64,000 nucleotides of DNA, from assembly GCA_963665085.2 (NCBI GenBank), contig CAXXXS010000001.1, forward strand, positions 3,410,001-3,474,000, given 5' to 3'. The stretch comes from G963665085 sp963665085. GTDB lineage: Bacteria; Bacteroidota; Bacteroidia; Bacteroidales; JAAAOM01. The notes under the pieces are model-generated. The model made no database searches. It was given only the letters and a program-made list of their open reading frames with translations, and was not told the DNA's origin. Shown piece by piece: positions 53,973-61,861 of this stretch (position 1 is its first letter; each line of letters begins with the position of its first letter). The position numbers were made by a program, and so were the translations under genes.

Positions 53973-55259
53973 ATGCACATACTAAAAATAATTCACGGAT
54001 ACCCTTCAAACTATAATGCTGGTTCTGAAGTTTACAGTCAATCAATTGTCGATGAACTAAAAAAGACTAATAAGATTACAGTTTTCACACGAGAAGAAAA
54101 CGAGTACATTGCTGATTTCAACTTTAGAAAGGAAGCAAAAGATGAAGTTGATTTTGTTTTTGTCAACATGACTAGAGGGAAAGATGGTTACAACCATACA
54201 ATCATCAATGAAAGGTTTGCAGAGCTAATTAAAAATATTAAACCAGATGTTGCGCATATTGGACATTTAAACCATTTATCAACTGGAATAATAGATGAAT
54301 TAAATAATCAAAATATCCCCATCTTATTTACCCTTCACGATTTTTGGTTGATGTGTCCAAGAGGGCAATTTTTGCAAAGGAACTTTGATGGTAAAAGCTT
54401 GTATAATCTTTGTGATAAACAGGACGATTCAAAATGTGCAGAATCCTGCTATAAAATGTACCAATCTGGCGTTAATTCTAAAAAAGATGGCAAGCATTGG
54501 GAAGAATGGGTAAATCAACGAATGTCAATTACAAAGGAGGTCATTAATAAGGTTGAATTGTTTCATGCTCCTTCAAAATACCTTATGAATCGTTTTATTG
54601 ATGACTTTGATGTGCCTAAAGAAAAGATTTTCTATCTCGACTATGGTTTTCCTACTCACTATCTAAAGCCGGAAACACATTTACAATCAGACACATTTAC
54701 ATTTGGGTATATCGGAACTCACATTGCTGCCAAAGGGGTAAATTTGTTAATTGAAGCATTTAAAGGAATAAATGGAAAAGCTAAGCTCAAGATATTTGGC
54801 AGAGAACTAGGTCAAAGTACAAAGGCTTTAAAAAAACTTGCAGCAGAATGCTCAAATCCGGTTGAATTTTGTGGTGAATATATCAACCATAATTTAGCAA
54901 AAGATGTATTCAGCAAGGTTCACGCAATTGTAGTGCCATCAATATGGGGAGAAAATTCACCATTAGTGATACATGAAGCTCAATCATGCCATATTCCTGT
55001 AATTACCGCTGATTTCGGGGGAATGAAAGAATACGTACAGCATAATGTTAACGGATTACTCTTTAAGCATCGGGACGTTGAATCAATAAGAGAAAGACTT
55101 CAATTTGCAGTTAACAATCCTTTAAAGATGAAATCACTTGGAGAAAAAGGCTATTTGTATTCAGAGAATGGAGAAATACCTAATATTATTGAGCATTGCC
55201 AAGAGTTATATCGAAAGTATAATTATCTAATTGAATCCAAAAATGCCGAAGCTATATAG
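53973..55259 (+). CDS. GT4-family glycosyltransferase, 428 aa
   Basis: N-terminal GT-B half: 'HILKIIHGYPSNYNAGSEVYSQSI', 'FTLHDFWLMCPRGQFLQ', with a Cys-rich insert 'CDKQDDSKCAESCYKMY'. The C-terminal half has 'GYIGTHIAAKGVNLLIEAF' and the nucleotide-sugar site 'VPSIWGENSPLVIHEAQSCHIPVI', where the E-x7-E-like pattern of family 4 sits. It would transfer a sugar to an acceptor, perhaps the 46-aa peptide or a small molecule. The gene end overlaps the radical SAM gene by 17 bp. Confidence 0.75.
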   Translation: MHILKIIHGYPSNYNAGSEVYSQSIVDELKKTNKITVFTREENEYIADFNFRKEAKDEVDFVFVNMTRGKDGYNHTIINERFAELIKNIKPDVAHIGHLNHLSTGIIDELNNQNIPILFTLHDFWLMCPRGQFLQRNFDGKSLYNLCDKQDDSKCAESCYKMYQSGVNSKKDGKHWEEWVNQRMSITKEVINKVELFHAPSKYLMNRFIDDFDVPKEKIFYLDYGFPTHYLKPETHLQSDTFTFGYIGTHIAAKGVNLLIEAFKGINGKAKLKIFGRELGQSTKALKKLAAECSNPVEFCGEYINHNLAKDVFSKVHAIVVPSIWGENSPLVIHEAQSCHIPVITADFGGMKEYVQHNVNGLLFKHRDVESIRERLQFAVNNPLKMKSLGEKGYLYSENGEIPNIIEHCQELYRKYNYLIESKNAEAI

Positions 55260-56265
55260 AATAACATTAGATACCAATCCGGAAGATTGTAACCTTAAAT
55301 GCATAATGTGTGAGGAACACAGTCGGTATAGTAATTTTAAAAACGAACTGTATGATTCAACAGGTGTAAAAGCCAGGAGAATGCCTTCCAATTGGATAGA
55401 TAAAATATTTCAAGAAGCGAAAGAACTTGATGTTAAAGAGATTATACCTTCAACAATGGGTGAACCTCTATTATATAAAGACATTGATAAGTTTTTTCAA
55501 CTTGCTAAAAAATATGATATTAAAATAAACCTCACTACAAACGGAACATTTCCTAAAAGAGATGTAACGGAATGGGCGGAACTGATTTTACCTGTAACTA
55601 GCGATACTAAAATATCACTTAATGGAGTAACAAAGGATTTGGCTGAAAGTATCATGCAAGGAATTCATTTTGGACAGCATGTGTCGAATTTAAAAACCTT
55701 TATTGAATGTAGAGACTTATATTATAGAAAGTCAGGTTTTTACAGCAGAATAACTCTGCAATTGACTTTTATGCAAAAAAACATGCATCAATTGCCGGAA
55801 ATAATTAAGCTTGGGGCAAGTATGGGCGTTGACCGCATAAAAGGACATCATTTGTGGACACATTTTGAAGAAATAAAAGACCTTTCCTTTAAAACGAATA
55901 AAGAATCAATAGCAGTATGGAACTCAATAGTTGATAAGGCTAATGATGCAGCCGAAACATATAGAAAACCCAATGGAGAAAAGATTTTACTAGAACAAAT
56001 AGACTATTTAAACGAAAAGGAAACTTCTTTAATTCCCGAAAGTTATGCGTGCCCTTTTTTAGGTAAGGAATTATGGGTTTCTGCTACTGGAAAAATATCT
56101 CCATGCTGCGCTCCTGATAAAGAAAGAGATTCTTTAGGTGACTTCGGAAACTACCAGAATAAATCTTTTACTGAGGTATTAAATAGTTCTATTTACAATG
56201 ATTTAATTACTAATTACAAACAAAAGCCTTTGTGTCAAGCATGTGTGATGAGAAAACCATTGTAA
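55243..56265 (+). CDS. Radical SAM enzyme with SPASM-like C-terminus, 340 aa
   Basis: 'NPEDCNLKCIMCEEHS' holds the C-x3-C-x2-C iron-sulphur motif near residue 20, and 'STMGEPLLYKDI' is the GGE-like SAM segment. The C-terminus has 'CPFLGKELWVSATGKISPCCAPDKERDSLGDFG' and 'CQACVMRK', a SPASM-type auxiliary cluster domain. Such enzymes commonly modify peptides or carbohydrates. I start at ATG 55243, inside the end of the previous gene. It is followed by an overlapping phosphatase gene. Confidence 0.75.
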   Translation: MPKLYRITLDTNPEDCNLKCIMCEEHSRYSNFKNELYDSTGVKARRMPSNWIDKIFQEAKELDVKEIIPSTMGEPLLYKDIDKFFQLAKKYDIKINLTTNGTFPKRDVTEWAELILPVTSDTKISLNGVTKDLAESIMQGIHFGQHVSNLKTFIECRDLYYRKSGFYSRITLQLTFMQKNMHQLPEIIKLGASMGVDRIKGHHLWTHFEEIKDLSFKTNKESIAVWNSIVDKANDAAETYRKPNGEKILLEQIDYLNEKETSLIPESYACPFLGKELWVSATGKISPCCAPDKERDSLGDFGNYQNKSFTEVLNSSIYNDLITNYKQKPLCQACVMRKPL

Positions 56266-56918
56266 ATAATGCAGAAAAAACACAACCCATCATTTTAAAT
56301 TTTAGGGATGTATCAAAATGCATATCTACTATAAAACCCAATTATTTGTTTAGGACATCATCCATAACTGAATATCAGAATGAGAATTCAGCATTAAACG
56401 TTCTTAGAGATAATAAAATAAAAACTATTATTGATTTAAGAGCTGAAAGGGAAGTTATAGCAGATTCATATTCAGATACATTTATATGTGAGTTTCATTA
56501 CATCAATTTTCCTCTTGACCCCTGGAATCAACCGAAATGGTTTATTGAAGAGACAAATACTATTTACTCAGAATTATCAAATGCTGAAAAGGCTTACTAC
56601 TTTTTCATAAAATGCTGTAAAAATCAAATCAAGGCTATTCTTGAAACTATTTCAGAATCTCAATATCCAATAGCAATTCATTGTGTAGCTGGAAAAGACC
56701 GAACCGGATTAATAGCTATTTTGATTGGAATGCTTTTAGGTTCTAGTTATGAAGAATTGTTGGCTGATTATTTGCAAAGCAAACAGGATACTGATGAGAA
56801 CAAATTCAGGATTTTCTATGATTTTATTAATGATGTTGGAGGAATAGAAAAATATCTTCACCATTGTGGAATGGGCAAAAATGCCATCACTATTTTAAAA
56901 CAAAAATTAGGAAAATGA
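56241..56918 (+). CDS. Protein-tyrosine-phosphatase-fold enzyme, 225 aa
   Basis: The active-site loop 'IHCVAGKDRTGLIAI' (about 150-162) is the C-x5-R signature of tyrosine/dual-specificity phosphatases, in the form HCxAGKDRTG of the Y_phosphatase3/IphP group. 'FRTSSITEYQ' and 'IKTIIDLRAERE' also match that group. In this cluster it may act on a phosphorylated sugar or peptide intermediate rather than on a signalling protein. It overlaps both neighbours by a few bases. Confidence 0.75.
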   Translation: MCDEKTIVNNAEKTQPIILNFRDVSKCISTIKPNYLFRTSSITEYQNENSALNVLRDNKIKTIIDLRAEREVIADSYSDTFICEFHYINFPLDPWNQPKWFIEETNTIYSELSNAEKAYYFFIKCCKNQIKAILETISESQYPIAIHCVAGKDRTGLIAILIGMLLGSSYEELLADYLQSKQDTDENKFRIFYDFINDVGGIEKYLHHCGMGKNAITILKQKLGK

Positions 56919-57877
56919 TTGAGTATAGAAATGAGCTAAAAGGATTATTTACTCAATATTGGGAATACCTTTCTGTTTATGCTGCATGTAAACAGAATAT
57001 CTTTGATTGTATTCAGAATACCTCTATGTCAATTAATACCCTTGCCGTTAATGAAGGATTTGATTTAGAAGTTTTAAAAGAATTAGTTTCAGTACTTAAA
57101 CAGCAAAAGCTAATTCATACAGATGATGAGATGCTAAAGTTGACAATCAAAGGAGAACTCTTAACAGAATCTCACCCTTACTCTTTAAAGTATGCATGTT
57201 TAAATTGGGGCGCAGAGCATTTAACAGCATGGCAAAATTTAGATTACACCTTAAAGTCAGGCAAACAAGCTTTTAATCATATATATGCGAAGCCATTTTT
57301 TGAATATATCTCAAATGATAAGGAAAGGTTATTGAATTACCATAAAGCTATGTATGAATATGCTCGTGATGATTATGAGAATATCTATCAAGTTCATGAC
57401 TTTTCAATACACCAATCTATAATAGATGTAGGTGGAGGCTTGGGTGCATTGATTAATGCAGTTAAAGCCCATAATCCACAAGTAAACTGTTTTTTATTTG
57501 ATAAACAGGAAGTGATTGACTTGTATAAAGGAGATATTCCTGTAATAGGAGGAGACTTTTTTAAGTTCATTCCCAAAATTGCAGATGCCATTATTATGAG
57601 TAGAGTTTTGCATGATTGGAATGATGAGAAATGTACTCAAATTCTTAATAATGCTTTTAAATCTTTACCTAAAGGAGGTTTTCTGTATGTGGTAGAGAAC
57701 TTAACTAATAAAATAGACGATGGGGCTGCCATCCTATCTTTAAATATGCATGCCCTAACGGGAGGTTTTGAAAGGAGTTTATCAGAATATATGGAACTCT
57801 TAACATCTACAGGTTTTACATACACAGAATTCAAGAAAGTCAATAACCTTCAATACTTAATTATAGCAGAAAAATGA
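56915..57877 (+). CDS. SAM-dependent O-methyltransferase, 320 aa
   Basis: N-terminal winged-helix dimerisation domain ('YAACKQNIFDCIQNTSMSINTLA', 'LVSVLKQQKLIHTDDEML') and a catalytic domain with 'IIDVGGGLGALINAVKAHNP' (SAM site, about 175) and 'IIMSRVLHDWNDEKCTQIL' with the usual His general base. This is the architecture of family-2 O-methyltransferases, which act on small-molecule hydroxyls. It overlaps the phosphatase gene by 4 bp and the WG-repeat gene by 4 bp. Confidence 0.8.
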   Translation: MIEYRNELKGLFTQYWEYLSVYAACKQNIFDCIQNTSMSINTLAVNEGFDLEVLKELVSVLKQQKLIHTDDEMLKLTIKGELLTESHPYSLKYACLNWGAEHLTAWQNLDYTLKSGKQAFNHIYAKPFFEYISNDKERLLNYHKAMYEYARDDYENIYQVHDFSIHQSIIDVGGGLGALINAVKAHNPQVNCFLFDKQEVIDLYKGDIPVIGGDFFKFIPKIADAIIMSRVLHDWNDEKCTQILNNAFKSLPKGGFLYVVENLTNKIDDGAAILSLNMHALTGGFERSLSEYMELLTSTGFTYTEFKKVNNLQYLIIAEK

Positions 57878-58575
57878 ATTGGAAAGACATAGAAGTTTCA
57901 GAATGCTCTACATTCTATAAATACAATGGTAATAAAGTTTTTAATAAGACCTTCAAAGAAGTGTTAAAGTTTCATTCAGAAGGATTAGCTCCAGTATGTG
58001 ATGAAACCGGATGGTATCATATTGACATTAATGGCAATCCACTATATGAAGATAGATATGATAGAGTATTTGGATATTATTTCTCTAAGGCAGCAGTTAT
58101 TCTTGATGGGTTTTGGTTTCATATTGATGTCAAAGGGAACAAGTGTTACAACGACAAATATGTTTGGGTAGGTAATTTTCAAGAAAATGTTTGTACTGTC
58201 CGAAGTTCAGATAAACAATACTTTCATATTGATGCAAATGGTAAAACATTGTATTCGGATAAATACAGATACTCAGGTGATTTTAAGGATGGCTTTGCAG
58301 TTGTGAAGCTTCAATACGGTTTATGTAAGCATATAGATAAATCTGGAGATGATTTAAATGGAAAGTTATTTTTAAACTTAGGGGTATATCATAAGTCATT
58401 TGCAACAGCCAAAGACGAAAAGGGGTGGTTTCATATTGATAAAAAAGGAGACCCACTTTATAAGGAAAGATACTATTGCGTTGAACCATTCTACAATGGA
58501 TTTTCATTAGTCCACAATTACAATCAAGAGCAATTTATTATTGATGAAAAAGGTCAGGTTATTATCAAAATTTAG
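57874..58575 (+). CDS. WG-repeat protein, 233 aa
   Basis: At least six beta repeats with the pattern 'GWYHIDINGNPLYEDRYD', 'FWFHIDVKGNKCYNDKY' and 'GWFHIDKKGDPLYKERY', spaced about 40 residues apart. WG/beta-propeller-like proteins bind ligands or partners, and no catalytic residues are evident. As last gene of the cluster (ATGA overlap) it is probably an immunity, sensor or carrier component, but that is a guess. Confidence 0.7.
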   Translation: MNWKDIEVSECSTFYKYNGNKVFNKTFKEVLKFHSEGLAPVCDETGWYHIDINGNPLYEDRYDRVFGYYFSKAAVILDGFWFHIDVKGNKCYNDKYVWVGNFQENVCTVRSSDKQYFHIDANGKTLYSDKYRYSGDFKDGFAVVKLQYGLCKHIDKSGDDLNGKLFLNLGVYHKSFATAKDEKGWFHIDKKGDPLYKERYYCVEPFYNGFSLVHNYNQEQFIIDEKGQVIIKI

Positions 58576-58587
58576 ATGAAATAAAAT

Positions 58588-58640
58588 TGAAATGAAAAAC
58601 CGTCTAGCTATTAATTAACTGGACGGTTTTCATTTCATTC
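58588..58640. terminator. Bidirectional terminator between cargo cluster and integrase
   Basis: gaaatgaaaaaccgtctag pairs with ctggacggttttcatttc with one bulge and a 10-nt AT loop, and A/T runs on both sides. It serves the rightward cluster and the leftward integrase-side transcript. Confidence 0.75.
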
Positions 58641-58685
58641 AACTTATTGTGCAATAGGAGCTAAATTCACAATTTCATCATTCCG

Positions 58686-59924
58686 TTAATCAGTATTTTC
58701 TATTTTATTCAATAAATCTAACACCTTCCTATTCAAATCATCAACTAACTCATTGTCATAATCAAAATAGGTATCTGTTACAGTTTGAGTGCCATGCCCA
58801 AGAGCTTGAGCAATTAAAGGCTTTCCTGCACCAATGGGTTTTTTAGCTGCGATTCCCGCCCAAGAATGCCTGGCATGATACATTTTCAAGTCAGGAACAC
58901 CAACACCTTTCCCAATTTCTTTGAGAGCCTTATTGACCGCTTGCTGTAAGGTTTCTGAACCATTATACCGTTCTTGATAAATCAGAAGCTTTTCTTTCCC
59001 TTTTCTTCGGTCAAATATTTCCATTGCTTCCGGTTCAATTTTTATGGAATATGGTTTTGAAGTCTTATTCCGGTAATATTCTACACGACCAGATGCTATG
59101 GTGCTAATGTCATAAATATCCGAGTTATTCATTCCAATAAGGTAGAATGACAACATAAAGAAATCCTTTGCTAAAGCCTGTTTTTCATTGGCTGGTTCAG
59201 TATCACGAATTACCCTAATAGTTTCAATTGGCAACCTTAAATTTCGGGGCTGGATTTTCGGAACCTTAAATTTCCGGAAAGGATATAGATTCTGAGGTAT
59301 TACTTCATCAACATCAATGGCATGATTAAAAACGGCTTTTAAAACCATTAATGACAAACTGGTTGTTGATTGTGCCACTTCATTTTGTCTCCATCGTTTA
59401 AAACGGCTTAACCAAGCTGCATTGACCTCATTAAAATACAACTCATTACCATCTCCTATATATCTCTTTACTGCCTTTAAGGTATCACCATAAACGTGGC
59501 GTGTTTTGGGGTTAGTAATGAACGTCAAATAGTGGCTGAAATATTCAAGAAAATTGACATTCTCACCATCGGCTGATACATCCGTACTTATCGTATAATT
59601 ACCATTGCTATCATTGTTTTTAATAAAGGTAGAAATATCACTAACGGTCATGTTTTGAATCTTGCGTGTTTTTTCCAAACGCTCGATACAATCCCATGCT
59701 TTTGCAAGCTCATTATTCAGGTAGTTATTGATGGTTCTCAAATTATCGTATTGAGGACAACCCTTAAGAACCCTATCCTGAGCATCCTTATCCCAATAAT
59801 CTTCATGAACGGATTTATCCAGGGATATTTCTGTGTTTTTACCTTTGTGAGAAATGCAAAGTACAATAGCCTTAATATTGTCTTTAGCTTTTCCTCTTCG
59901 TAACATCAATTTTGCAGTCGCCAT
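58686..59924 (-). CDS. Tyrosine recombinase (integrase), 412 aa
   Basis: Bacteroidota-type integrase with an N-terminal arm-binding domain (1-90), a SAM-like core-binding domain ('FLEYFSHYLTFITNPKTRHVYGDTLKAV') and the catalytic domain. The catalytic residues visible are His350-x-Arg352 (in 'YHARHSW'), His377 ('LGHGTQ') and Tyr386 ('TDTYFDYD'). The first catalytic Arg is replaced in 'IGMNNSDIYDI', as known for several Bacteroidota integrases such as IntDOT. It lies 280 bp from attR and should catalyse integration at cctattttgtata. Confidence 0.85.
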   Translation of the reverse strand: MATAKLMLRRGKAKDNIKAIVLCISHKGKNTEISLDKSVHEDYWDKDAQDRVLKGCPQYDNLRTINNYLNNELAKAWDCIERLEKTRKIQNMTVSDISTFIKNNDSNGNYTISTDVSADGENVNFLEYFSHYLTFITNPKTRHVYGDTLKAVKRYIGDGNELYFNEVNAAWLSRFKRWRQNEVAQSTTSLSLMVLKAVFNHAIDVDEVIPQNLYPFRKFKVPKIQPRNLRLPIETIRVIRDTEPANEKQALAKDFFMLSFYLIGMNNSDIYDISTIASGRVEYYRNKTSKPYSIKIEPEAMEIFDRRKGKEKLLIYQERYNGSETLQQAVNKALKEIGKGVGVPDLKMYHARHSWAGIAAKKPIGAGKPLIAQALGHGTQTVTDTYFDYDNELVDDLNRKVLDLLNKIENTD

Positions 59925-60203
59925 AATTTTACAATTTAAGTTTTACAATCATCTTTTATTTTTCGATGATTGAGCTAAAACTTAATCCTTGCCGGGTTGC
60001 AAAAGTAATATTACAAGGCAAAAATCCAACGCATTTTTAACGCATTTTTATAGTTCAAAAAAGGCTTTTTTAACGCATTTCGGCATTTTACTAAAATTGA
60101 TGTAAGCCTTTTTATTACGTTGCAAGAATTTATTTATCAACTAATTAACTGATTTTAAAGGACTAGAAAAGGATTCAAAATTTTGATTGATTTTATTGAC
60201 ATA
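59925..60203. promoter_or_regulatory. Integrase upstream and attP-arm region
   Basis: Holds a hairpin (caatcatc 59946-59953 with gatgattg 59965-59972, extended by aagtttta/taaaactt) near the integrase start. Three copies of the arm motif lie at 60027-60038, 60038-60050 and 60071-60080. The hairpin may control integrase expression. No gene is supported here. Confidence 0.5.
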
Positions 60204-60230
60204 CCTATTTTGTATATACATTGTTGTATG
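60204..60230 (-). other. attR core and remaining end of the split attC
   Basis: cctattttgtata (60204-60216) equals attL. The next 14 bases, tacattgttgtatg, complete the attC begun at 8790. GTTGTATG (60223-60230) is the terminal core motif, and its complement CATACAAC would open this attC in array direction. Confidence 0.75.
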
Positions 60231-60487
60231 CTGGGCTTTATTCATTATCAGTTACTTATCAATTTACTGCAATCTAAAATCTGCTCAATCGAAGCACTGC
60301 CGTTTCTGAAAAAATTAGTTTTTAGGGTCGGCAAAGAAGCGGTGGCAAACAGACAAGCTCTTTTGCAATTTTTGGTTGTGGCTTGGCTTGTGCAAATTGC
60401 AAATGTGCTTGGCTGTGTGTGTTGGCATACTTTTGAAAAAACTTGAAATCCTTCAACAGTAAAATTTTCTATTATTGATGTCATTTC
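60231..60487 (-). other. Segment between attC and the DUF2130 gene, with a doubtful 78-aa frame
   Basis: A minus-strand frame (60484-60248) begins 'MTSIIENFTVEGFQVFSK' 4 bp after the DUF2130 stop, then turns into a Cys/Thr/Ala-rich stretch of unlikely composition. The start may be a real gene that was truncated. The remainder looks like the low-complexity spacer seen near attC sites (repeated gcaaa/ttgcaaat strings). No function assigned. Confidence 0.3.
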
Positions 60488-61861
60488 TTATTCTTCCTTA
60501 TCTAACTCTTTAAATTTTGCCTGCATAGTAGGATTATTATATGTCAATTTTTTTATTGTCAAATCCTCTGCTTTTTGATTTGCCAGACGTAATTGATTTT
60601 CACTTGTCGTTAATTCCTCCTTAACTTTTTGCATTCTAGCAATTGACTTATCAATTTCCTCTATTGCTTTTTGAAAATGATTTGATGCTGACAAATAGTT
60701 TTTAGCAAAACCATCTCTAAATTTGACTATTTTTTCCTCAAAATTAGTGATGTCAATATTTTGATTTCTTATCAAGTTAAGCTCTTGCTTATATTTTAAA
60801 GAGTTCATCGCTGCGTTACGCAAAAGGGTGATAATAGGAATAAAAAATTGTGGACGGATAACATACATTTTTTCAAATTTGTATGATACATCAACAATAC
60901 CATTATTATAGAACTCATTTTCTGATTCAAGTAAAGAAACTAAAACTGCATATTCACATTTCTTGTCTTTTCTATCCTTTTCAAGTTTTGCAAAAAAGTC
61001 TTCATTTTTCTTTTTAGTGGAAGTTTCATCGTTTTCATTTTTCATTTCAAACATTATCGAAATTATTTCATTCCCCTCGCTGTCCGTTTCTTTATAAATG
61101 TAGTCGCCTTTAGTTCCTCCACTTGCATCATTATCCTTTTCAAAGTAAGCATTCTGAAATGCTGTTGCCCGAAGTTTGTTAAATTCAATTTCGCAATGTT
61201 GTTCAAGTGTCTCGCCTAACATTTTAGTCGATAGTTTTTGCTTCATCTCCTTAACACGAGCAATTTCATCATCCTTGTATTTGATGATAGCGTCTTTATT
61301 TTGCAATTCAGTTGAATACTTTTGCTTTAGAAAATTCTCCAAATTTTGTTTTTCTAATTCTTTAGTCTTTAGTTCATTTTCTAGTTTATTACGTTCCGTT
61401 TCAGACTGTTGCACAACGTCCTTAACGGCAAGTTTCATTTCGCTTTCTTTGACTTTTAAATCATTAACTAGACTATCTCGTTGTCTTTCAATTACTTTAG
61501 TCGCTTCTGAAACAGCAAGTAACTTGTCCGATTCTGCTTTCTCAATTTTCGACTTCATCTCGGAAATAGTTGAATCCTTTTCTGCTAACTTTTTAGCCAG
61601 TTCAGTGTCACTATTCGCTTTTAATTCAGTAAGCTCTTTATCTTTTTCCGCCAGTTCTTTTTGCAATGCGTTTTTTAAGTTGGCTTCTGCCAATTTAATA
61701 GCATCCAATTTTTCCTTTTCAGCAAGAGCAAGCCTATCTTTTAACTCCTCTTCAAACTTGTGGTCACGAACTTGTTTAAGTATATCTGCAAATCCAGCTT
61801 CATCAACTTTAAAAGCTTTCTTACAATTCGGACAAATTATTTCATTCATATTATTTTCCAT
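60488..61861 (-). CDS. DUF2130 coiled-coil protein with predicted nuclease-like domain, 457 aa
   Basis: N-terminal zinc-ribbon-like 'EIICPNCKKAFKV', a long charged coiled coil (about 35-215), then the DUF2130 domain: 'LGETLEQHCEIEFNKLRATAFQNAYF', 'GTKGDYIYKETDSEGNEIISIMFEMKNEN'. The G-D-Y ... E-M-K pattern resembles PD-(D/E)XK nuclease cores. The family is uncharacterised in detail. The start overlaps the DndE-HerA gene by 11 bp, so it belongs to the same operon and may be an effector or accessory of the Dnd-like system. Confidence 0.65.
   Translation of the reverse strand: MENNMNEIICPNCKKAFKVDEAGFADILKQVRDHKFEEELKDRLALAEKEKLDAIKLAEANLKNALQKELAEKDKELTELKANSDTELAKKLAEKDSTISEMKSKIEKAESDKLLAVSEATKVIERQRDSLVNDLKVKESEMKLAVKDVVQQSETERNKLENELKTKELEKQNLENFLKQKYSTELQNKDAIIKYKDDEIARVKEMKQKLSTKMLGETLEQHCEIEFNKLRATAFQNAYFEKDNDASGGTKGDYIYKETDSEGNEIISIMFEMKNENDETSTKKKNEDFFAKLEKDRKDKKCEYAVLVSLLESENEFYNNGIVDVSYKFEKMYVIRPQFFIPIITLLRNAAMNSLKYKQELNLIRNQNIDITNFEEKIVKFRDGFAKNYLSASNHFQKAIEEIDKSIARMQKVKEELTTSENQLRLANQKAEDLTIKKLTYNNPTMQAKFKELDKEE

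Larger units (their letters stand above)
8895..60216. mobile_element. Integrated virus-like element (about 51.3 kb)
   Basis: Bounded by the 13-bp direct repeat cctattttgtata (8895-8907 and 60204-60216). The integrase lies next to the right end and a phage-type repressor next to the left end. Short repeats with the core aacgcatttt occur at both ends and are probable integrase arm sites. The content is virus-like: repressor, early regulators, primase-helicase, putative virion block, holin and endolysin. I recognise no terminase, portal, tape-measure, relaxase or conjugation gene. About 15 kb is defence cargo and about 6 kb a biosynthesis-like cluster. Confidence 0.8.

Noticed and set aside
8895..60216. 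Integrative conjugative element interpretation
   Set aside because: No relaxase, coupling protein or VirB4/TraG homologue seen; holin, endolysin and fibre genes point to a virus.
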